A program made the translations under genes and the position numbers. The notes below the pieces were generated by a model. The model searched no databases and was not told where the DNA came from. It saw nothing but the letters and a program-made list of their open reading frames with translations. Below are positions 55,726-64,000 of a stretch of DNA of 64,000 bases, in pieces. This stretch comes from Brachionus plicatilis (taxonomy: Eukaryota; Rotifera; Eurotatoria; Ploima; Brachionidae): contig QEOQ01000559.1 in the NCBI GenBank assembly GCA_010279815.1, forward strand, positions 514,714 to 578,713, given 5' to 3'. Numbering within the stretch: position 1 is the first letter of the stretch; every line of letters starts with the position of its first letter.

Positions 55726-58607
55726 ATGTGCTGTTGTGGAGAAGATAGCGTAAGTTGTTTGGTTTTTTTTTGATGTCTATGGCAAAATTCACCAATTTTT
55801 TTCCATCAATTTATTTTGTGATTATTTTAGTCCTTAATCCAGTCATTAAAAAATAAACATGTTCAATCATTTTTTATTATTTAAAAACAAAATAGGGATA
55901 TGGATTAAAAAATTTCAAAGATAGTCAAAGAATCATTAATTATTAACAAGTCATTTTGAAATTATTAAATAAAGCCCCAAAGTTTAATTAGATGAAACCA
56001 TCTAAACGATTTGGAACATTAATTTTTGACATATTTCTATCAGACTTTTGATTTAATTTTTTTTTATTTTTTCTAAATTAAAAAAATGATTTTAAACGAA
56101 AAGGATACTCGCACTAACGAGGTTTGAATTATCTAAACATTTGATTTTAATTAGAGCGTCATGTAAAGCTTTTAGTTTATTTTTTTTTCTATAATTTGCC
56201 CAGTTTGCTTATTATTATTTTTTGTTTAAACAAAAAAAAATAATTTAAATTTTTTATTTTCACAGAAAACTCCAATTAAGCCAAGTAGACAACGGCGTCG
56301 ATCATGCACCGATTGTTTATGTTTTATAATATTTGGCATTTTTGTTTGCGGAATGGTATCTATTTTTTCACCTTAGAAATGTATCTGTTTTTTAACTAGA
56401 GACTTTTTAGATTGTGATCACAGCATTGACTGTGCTTGACCAAGGCTTTGCCAGGCTTCAATTCGGCTACGACTCTGAAGGAAACATTTGCGGCAGCGTT
56501 AACCGACCACGCACCATAAACCAGAATAAAAATTTAAATTTAACTGATAAAAAGTGATTAAGAAAAAAAAAAAAAAATTTTTTTTTCTAATTTTTTATTT
56601 TTAGATATGTGTTGTTTTTTGACTATCTAAAGCCAAAAACGTCCAAAAAAGTTTGTGTCCAAAGTTGTCCGACCAAAACACTGCACAGCGAAGCGGAATA
56701 CAAAGAGTATTCGCGCCAAACAAACACTTCCCTTTGCTTTTACTCGCTTGGACCAGGAGAATACAGCAAAGCTAGTTGTCCTAGCTTTCCGGTCTATAAA
56801 TCGTAATTTTAAAATTTATTTAATATGTACTATTTTAATTTTTTTTGTCAAGTGACATGTTGTTGAATCGATGTGTGCCCCAAATATCTGAAATTTTAGG
56901 CAACAACACAATGACTTTGCTCAAAAATAACTCTTTTCTCAATTTACAAGAACTCAAATTTTCCTCTCTTGAATTGTATAGAAAATTGCCGGACATTGGC
57001 TATTTATCACTGGCTGCTTTGCTATTCACAATCATTCTAGTCGTTCTACTCAGATACATTGCCAAACTAATGGTAGTTCTGGTTCTAATTTTGTCCTCTT
57101 TGGGAAGCATAGGTATAATGAAAAATTTACAAAAAAAAATTTTCAAAAAAAAAATTTTTTAAATTTACAAAAAAAATTTTCAAAATTTACAAAAAAAAAT
57201 TTTTTAAATTTACAAAAATTAATTTTTTAAAAATCTTAAAATCCTAGGCCTATCTGCTCTGCTATGGCTTAAATATTCTGATTTGCGCCAAAAAAATGAT
57301 CAAACCATTCATTCAATGCCAATACTTGAAATCGAAATGCAAAGCAAAACAGCCTATTTGATCTATTCAATAGCGATGACAATTTTTACTGTCATTCTGC
57401 TGTTGATAATAATTGCGATGCGCAAAAGAATAGGTCTGGTGCTGAGGTTGTTTGGCGAGGCGCAAAAAGCAATCACCGACATGCCACTGTTGCTCGGCAT
57501 GCCAATAATTACATTTGTTTTCTTGCTTTTATTCTTGTTCTACTGGATCACAACAGCCATCATGATCTATTCATTTGGGGAGTATGAAGAAAGTGATATT
57601 GAGTTGTATGGCCAAAGATGGGCCAAAAAATCATTCAGCAGATTTATATGGTGGTATCATGTGGTCGGTCTAGTTTGGGTGAGTGAGTTTATATTCGGCT
57701 GTCAGTCGATGGTCATAGCAGGTTCGGTTTCAAAATGGTACTTTACTCGGCCTAAATCGGCGCTCAGAGCGCCAATTTGCACGGCCATATCAAGACTTTT
57801 CCTTTACCATCTCGGCTCAATAGCGCTTGGCTCTTTTCTAATTGTTCTAGTCAGAATACCAAGATATATTTTAATGTATCTTCAGGACAAGTAAAAATTT
57901 TAAAGAAATATTTTTTTTTTTTTGCTAAATTTTATTCATTTTTTTAGAATCAAAGCGTCAAAAAGCACAATTGCTGCATTTTGTTCAAAAGGATGCATTT
58001 GTTGTCTTTGGTGTTTGGAAAAATTCATCAAGTTTATAAATTACAATGCGTATACAGTGATAGCCATAGAAGGCAAGTCTTTTTGTGCATCAGCACAAAA
58101 AGCATTTGTGATTGTGGTCGAGAATTCTCTAAGAATAGCCACCATAAACACAGTTGGCGATTTTATGCTTTTTTTGTCCAAGTTGACAGTCACTGCGCTC
58201 ACTTTGTTTCTAGGCATCTACTGGTTCAAAATTCCAATTGATGATCCGCTAAAAAATGTATCTTTTTTTTTTTAAAATTAATTCATCTTTTGAGAATTTA
58301 AAAAAAATTTTTTTTTTCCCAAGATTCATCAGATAAAAATTTTCCTACTGCCATTAGCAGTTGTATGTGTAATATCTTTTTTGATCGCGCACTGTTTTTT
58401 CACAGTCTATGAAGTAATTTATTTTGTTTAATCTTTTTTTATTTAATAATTTATTTGCTTTATTAGATGGTAATAGATGCCATAATGGTTTGCTTTTGCG
58501 AAGATTGTCGCGCTAATGACGGCTCCGCAGAAAGACCCTACTACATGAGCAGTTCATTAAAGAAATTTGTTGACGAGTCAAGTTCAACGCAAATTATCGG
58601 AGACTAA
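55726..58607 (+). CDS. SLC44A1: Choline transporter-like protein 1 type
   Basis: Plasma-membrane/mitochondrial choline and ethanolamine transporter family. Nine exons: 55726-55749, 56266-56355, 56411-56553, 56605-56802, 56853-57112, 57248-57890, 57948-58257, 58324-58413, 58467-58607; phase-consistent, 632 residues (human CTL1 about 654). Starts MCCCGEDS, as CTL1 starts MGCCSS. Landmarks: GYDSEGNICG, KYVLFFDYLKP, LCFYSLGPGEYS, ALLFTIILVVLLRYIAK, MWWYHVVGL-like WWYHVVGLVWVSEFI, YYFTR-like WYFTR, ICCLWCLEKF, NAYTVIAIEG, RIATINTVGDFMLFL and a final C.CEDCRANDGS tail. About ten membrane helices. The first intron is about 500 bp, long for this genome. Confidence 0.94.
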
Positions 58608-60875
58608 AACATTTTAACCGTATCAATGGTTGCTTTACAATTTCCATAATTTAGTTTTTTTTTTTATTTAATTTAATCTGAAACTTTAAAATTTAGCCTT
58701 AAATGTATTAAGCCAACAAGTGTAAATTAATCAATTTTAATTTGACCATTGCTTAAGGAATTTGTAATTAGATTTATAGTTTTTTTTTTTATTAAAAAAT
58801 ATTTAAATTAAATAAATTTTTCTAAAATTTGATTCATTTTTGTATTGAGACATCACAGGTGCTCAGAAGAGTTGGACTCTAGAGCGTGGAATTCGAGCAG
58901 CTTTCTCTTATCAAATATCTCTATCATAGGTCCGAATCGAATTTTCATAAAAACTGGTATAATGGTTTCATTTTGAAAATTTCGAAATAGAAAAATGAGC
59001 CATAAAATATTAAAATATTCGTTTCTTATTTTCGTTAAAAATAATAAATGCATATTTTAATATTTTTTTAGCAAGCAATTAGAATAGGTCATTTAAAAGT
59101 AATTATATAGATTTAAAATAATAATTTACAGCTAAATGATTCCATTAGAGCTTGCAGCTATATTATTTTATGACAATTTTTACATTTTGATTTTGTCGTA
59201 GGTATTTATTTGCTTTGTTAAATGTGAAAATTAAACTATGAAAAATTTATTTTTAGGTATATTTATTTAATTATTTGATTTTTTTTAAAGTTAAAAAAAA
59301 AAAAGAAAAAAGTGACAAGTGTTTCGATCTCTATATTAAAAGCTTTCAAAAATAAATAAAAAAAAATGGTCGAAAATTTGTCTATTTATTTAAGTCAATG
59401 CAATTTGACACAAGTTAATCAAATTTTTTTCAAAAATTTTTTTTTTAATTTTAAGATATTTTTTAAAATTTTAAATATTTACTTTAATCTATTTAGAATA
59501 AAGTTTTTGGTTTTATTGGAATGTCAGCTTCAGTTTGAACCCGCTTTTTTGAATTTTTTTTTTTAAATTAATTTAAAATTTTACAGCAACATGATAAATA
59601 ATGTTTAAAATGATCTAGATAACGTGCAGAAATTTGCCAATTATCGAAAAAAAAATTACATTTATTTATAACTAAAAGGAAGCTACAAATGACCGGAATA
59701 TTTTTAAAATTTAGCTTAATTAAAACAAATTCAAAAAGCTAAATTTAATTTTTTTATCTAGAACTATCTTTAGCACAAAAATAAAATTTTTTTTTATAAT
59801 TTGCCTTTTTAATTTTCGAAAGCATTTTCAAATGAACAAAAATAAATTAAAAACCAAGTTTAAATAATTATACTCTTGTTATTTGAGGATTTAAAAAGCT
59901 TTAATTTCCAGTTTTGTGACCCTCACTTTCAGAATGATAATAATTTATGTCCTGCTTGCGCCATTGTCTTGACAACGAACTGGGGCCCACTTTTCAATGT
60001 ATAATCAGATCGCGGACATCTCAGACTGGAATGAGCTATTTTAATTCAACATTTTCGATGTATGTGACAACCTGCGGAATCAATTAGAGACCGCTATCAG
60101 CTATATCGAAGATAATTATAGCTTCTTTTTAGTTTTATCACGAAAATAAGTCCCGAAGAACACAAAATTCTCTTGGGCACTTAGATTTTAATTAATACCC
60201 GATCAAAATTCCAATTTGTTCAAAAATGTTCGTTAGCTAAATATTTTCTATTATAATTAAAATTTATTCTTTTTTTGTTTTCTTCTTTTCTTTTTTTTTT
60301 TTATTCACAGTATGATTTGAATAGCTCCTGAAGATTTCAAAGAGCTTTGTCGAAATTCCATCATTAGTCAAAGCCTCCAGAGACGTTACTCTCATTTTTA
60401 GAATACCACTACTCATTTGCAGAAAAATGTATTAAATTACGCAAATGTTGAGTATTTGATTGAAAAAAAATAAACTGGTAGCCTTTGGCGACTCAAAGCC
60501 AAATCTTTTAATTGACTTGAATGTTTTTAAATGAGATTATTGTTTAGATGAGTGGGCAAAGAAAAAGAGACTAGAAAAAGGGTTTTATTTAATCAAGCAT
60601 CATAGTTTAGGCTACTCGCTAATTTTCTTTATTTCTCTCGGATAAGATCTTGTCAAGATCTTGGCCATTTTGACACAGATTAAGTCTCGCATGATTTGCA
60701 TGACTCAGACCAACAAGTGTAAAAAAAAATTTCAAAATTTTCTCATCAATTAATTTATGTCCATTAGAGTGTGATCCCTGATGGGCAACAAAAAAATTTT
60801 TTTTTTTTCAATTAACGATAATGAGGGAAACATTTTTGCTAATATTAAATTTCAATTAGAAAATAAAAGAGCTTT
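58608..60875. other. Intergenic, no gene supported
   Basis: AT-rich at first, then more balanced sequence from about 59880 (for example CTTGACAACGAACTGGGGCCC at about 59970). No ORF over 60 codons has protein-like character. The balanced parts could be regulatory sequence for a gene beyond the window. Confidence 0.35.
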
Positions 60876-60893
60876 TTGTGTGTGTGTGTGTGT
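60876..60893. repeat. (TG)n microsatellite
   Basis: TGTGTGTGTGTGTGTGTG, about nine units. Confidence 0.8.
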
Positions 60894-62199
60894 GAGCATA
60901 GAAGTAAAGGATCATGTCGAAATCAATTAAATAAATTTCAAATAAAAATAATAATTAAAAGATTAAAAGCTATTAAATTTTAATCACGTCAGGCATTTTG
61001 GCATAATCAATCAAATTTGGAAGGTGAATTATTGTTTTTGTTAGCAAGAGAGTGTCAAGCGAACAAAGTTGGCCCATTACTTAACGCCAATCCACTAAAT
61101 AAACAAACTCAAACTGCTCTTATATGGCCTGGAGAGCTTTTTTTTGTCCACAGCACAAACATTTGTGATCGGACTTAAGTGCTCATAAACGCAATGATCT
61201 TAGAGGAACTGAGCTCTCTTGAACAAATTGTTCGAAGCTATAAAAATAAATGATTCAGACATTTTGTTCAAACAGAATCAATTGAGTTAATCACGCGGAT
61301 AATTTGCCGCACAAACTTTTCCTACAGGTAAACTGGCCTCACAGCTTCGCATTTAAATATCGACCACATTTATCAGCTGACTTGAGATAAGCTTGATTTT
61401 TTTTTTCTAAATTATAAAGAAATAAATTTTTACGACCAAGTTATCTTTGAAATGGCTGGTCAAGATAAAAAAAAATTTTTTTTTTCTCTTTTTACGACTA
61501 GACTTGAGCGCTGTGTTTGCCTATCGTATTTCATCAAGTTCATTTGGCCATTATCTCACCTAGAATTATTTTTCATGGGGTTTTTGAATTGTTTAATAGT
61601 GCACCCTTAATCAGAAATTGATTTGTTTGTCAGATCGAACTGTTGCAGTTTGTTTTTGTCCAAGCTATCGGATGGAATTTCAATATTTAGACTAGAATTT
61701 AGACTTTAATTGTTTTCAATGTTTTTCAAAAGATAATACTTCAAAAAGTATCGTTTTATGTGTATGTTTCTTTCTATTTTTTAATCGGCTTTTAAATTAG
61801 CTCTTTTATTAATCAACTCAATTTTTATTTTCTTGTACTAAATTTTTTTTTTCTATTTTTTTTTTCTAATACCAATATTTAATATTTAGATATTTATTTT
61901 TAATTTTTGAAAATTTTAAGTTGAAAAATGCATACACAAAATGAATATTGACATTTGAATCGAATTCGAATTTGAATTCGAATTGTTGGTTTTTTTCTAT
62001 AATCATTTGCCGACCAAATATCAACAAACAGTGGGCTACATTTAATGCAGCCTAGTAGTTGTCTGCCGCGTCCTTTTATTTTCTTATTTGAATCTAATTT
62101 TTAGCAGACTGTAAGCAATGTAGTTGGACGCTACACAAAATGTAGCTACTAAAATTTTAGTCGACAAATGTATTTAATTATCTATCGGTATAATTTTAA
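60894..62199. other. Intergenic, no gene supported
   Basis: Mixed composition. Contains a near-perfect palindrome GAATCGAATTCGAATTTGAATTCGAATT at about 61958-61984 (interrupted GAATTC/AATTCGAA units). No coding signal. Confidence 0.35.
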
Positions 62200-62575
62200 T
62201 CAAACTAACAAAGATGTAGATGGTCGCTACAAAAAATGTAGAGTGTAGCTACAGAAATTGTAGTCTAAAAATTATTTAACTTTTTTTTGGGATAATTTAA
62301 ATCAAGCTAAAAAAAAATATAGTTGGATTCTACACAAAATGTAGCTACGAAAAATGTAGAGTGTAGCTACAAAAATTGTAGTCTAAAAATTATTTAACTT
62401 TTTTTAGAGATAATTTAAATCAAGCTAAAAAATATATAGTTGGATTCTACACAAAATGTAGCTACGAAAAATGTAGAGTGTAGCTACAAAAATTGTAGTC
62501 TAAAAATTATTTAATTTGTTTAGAGATAATTTAAATCAAGCTAAAAAAAATATAGCTGGATTCTACACAAAATGA
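62200..62575. repeat. ~118-bp tandem repeat, about 3 copies
   Basis: GTAGAGTGTAGCTAC occurs at 62238, 62356 and 62473, giving periods of 118 and 117 bp. Each unit contains TACACAAAATGTAGCTAC, AATTGTAGTCTAAAAATTATT and GATAATTTAAATCAAGCTAA. TGTAG/CTACA pairs within a unit can fold into short hairpins. Flanking, more diverged units occur on both sides (from about 62100 and to about 62580). Confidence 0.85.
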
Positions 62576-64000
62576 AGCTAAAAATTTTTTAGCCTCCAAA
62601 GTGTTTAATTAGTGACATTTTTGTCAGGTTTTACCGAATGAAGAGTTTAGCAGTGAAAATAGTAGTCTCCAAGTTACTGTTGAATAAATTTTTATTCGGC
62701 CACAAAAAAAGTTGAATGCAGGTGTGTTTTTTTTTGTAGTAATAAAATAAAAATGTGAATCTAAAATTGTAGTATTTGGGCCTGTGTAAACAAAATGAAT
62801 ATTGACGCTTGATTAAGAATCAAATTGCGCAATAGATTAAATATGGAACAAGGCCGATTCATAAATTTAGTGCGAATTAGAAAAAAAAATAGAAAAAAAA
62901 AATCAAAATTATTAGATTGTGATGTCAAATTGAAGAAGTCACTTTGTTTCAAACGAGAACTTAATTAAAAGACTTGTTTACAGAAGACAAGGCGACCTAT
63001 TCGCGATAACAACAAGTAGTAATGGATTATTTAATCAAAAAAGAGTCGTATTAAGAAAATAATTTCTTATCTTTTCTCTTTTTTTTATTGTTGAATTTTT
63101 TGCCTCTCTGTGTGTCTTTTTTTTCTCTTTCATTTTATTTCATCAACAACAAGAACAAAACTAATCAAAGCAATTCGAACAAGTTCTCCTTATCTGGCCA
63201 AATCTTATCACAAAACGATTTGGACCGAGTATTTTGCAAATACTCACCGAGTAACTAATGTCAAATAATTTTCATTGTTGAATACACAAAAGTAAACAAA
63301 GCAACTAAAAATACATTGGCAATAATCGACGATATTTGATTAATGTTTGCCAAAGTGATTTTGTCTAAATCAAAGCGAATTTGTTAAGTCACGAACCGAG
63401 CATTTTTTTGTTGTTGTTATGCTCAACCAAAGACATGCACGAGGAATAGACTCTTTTATTTTTTTTCTTCTTCTTTTTTTCTTTTCTACTCTGCACACAA
63501 TTGAACGCTCTGCTCAAAAACTGAATCAAAACCATATGCGCTTAATTGAATAAATTTAATCTGTCAAAATTTCCTGCAGCTTCGTGTCTGTCAATACATT
63601 TACCTTGATTGAAATTCAATCGAACATTTCATCGATTCTTCATCGATTTTTCATCGACAGGTACTTTTTGGGCTTTGCGCTCTGGCCAGGCTTCGCAAAC
63701 AAAATATTGAGCATAAACAGCCAGCTAAAACAGAGTAGTTTTTTTTTAGTTTTCAAGTGGGCCTCTTGATCACAAGCTTAATGTGCTCTCACCAATCTTC
63801 AAGTATTGACACAACACGAATGCTTATCTGTGCTAATGGTTCTTGAATTGCGTAAAATGACGGCCAAGTGCAGTCGCTGTGCAAACAAAATTTTCGCTCA
63901 AATAGAGGCTGAGATTGCTTATCAAAATGTGAAAATGGGAATTCGATTAGCGCGTCAAAGCGCTAAAATTATTCAATTTTTCTTTTTTTTTTTTTATTAT
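62576..64000. other. Right-end intergenic sequence
   Basis: No gene supported. Composition is more balanced than typical intergenic DNA here, with TTCATCGATTCTTCATCGAT and a third partial unit at 63628-63657, and pyrimidine tracts. It may be promoter-distal or 5' sequence of a gene beyond 64 kb. Confidence 0.35.

Noticed and set aside
58853..59053. Minus-strand 66-codon ORF
   Set aside because: No recognisable domain, AT-driven composition and no splice partners; likely chance.

Overview
This is a nuclear window from a small-genome animal. It is very AT-rich (roughly three quarters A+T by eye), spliced genes carry many short GT-AG introns (often 47-60 nt), and the genes are metazoan: a smoothelin-type CH-domain protein, SCAMP, a neuronal calcium sensor, Chk2, a choline transporter-like protein and NDUFS4. 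The short introns, compact genes and mix of DNA transposons and CR1/Jockey-like LINEs would fit a monogonont rotifer such as Brachionus. That is inference; nothing in the window fixes the species.

Layout. 0-18 kb is transposon-rich, with one intact cellular gene, PSMD14/Rpn11 (minus, 2.3-3.3 kb). It holds a Merlin-like mini-transposon with a zinc-ribbon-only ORF, a mariner-type MITE, a MITE with a 10-bp target duplication, a foldback repeat around a 144-N gap, a mini-element with a FLYWCH-like ORF, a broken LINE (8.5-12.6 kb) carrying a second Merlin-like MITE with an exact 8-bp duplication, a 3' fragment of a second LINE, and a Tc1/mariner relic with long inverted arms. 18-26 kb holds three minus-strand genes: OSBPL10/11-like, DHFR and MED16. 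27-33 kb holds four plus-strand genes: an NCS-type EF-hand protein, CHEK2, ABHD12-like and an omega GST. 33-39 kb is repeat-bearing, with hAT-like and piggyBac-like MITEs and an unusual GC-rich island, and ends at a second omega GST followed by ORC4. 41-49 kb is mostly non-coding, with one orphan single-pass membrane protein, a decayed LINE and a 613-N gap. 49.5-58.6 kb holds a partial smoothelin-like gene, NDUFS4 (minus), SCAMP (minus) and SLC44A1 (plus). 58.6-64 kb is non-coding with a 118-bp tandem repeat.

The genes are mostly housekeeping and unrelated to one another (proteasome, mediator, origin recognition, DNA-damage kinase, folate metabolism, lipid transfer and hydrolysis, complex I, endosomal trafficking, choline transport). 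No operon is evident. The two omega GSTs look like a tandem duplication. Exon structures were built by hand from splice signals and reading-frame phase; coding totals are multiples of three for every complete model listed.

Most notable: (1) SCAMP has two consecutive pairs of phase-matched duplicated exons for its last two membrane helices, a probable double mutually-exclusive exon cassette. (2) Several non-autonomous DNA transposons share a plan of short inverted termini plus internal arrays of a family-specific 7-9 bp motif, and two of them retain an ORF for only the N-terminal zinc-binding domain.
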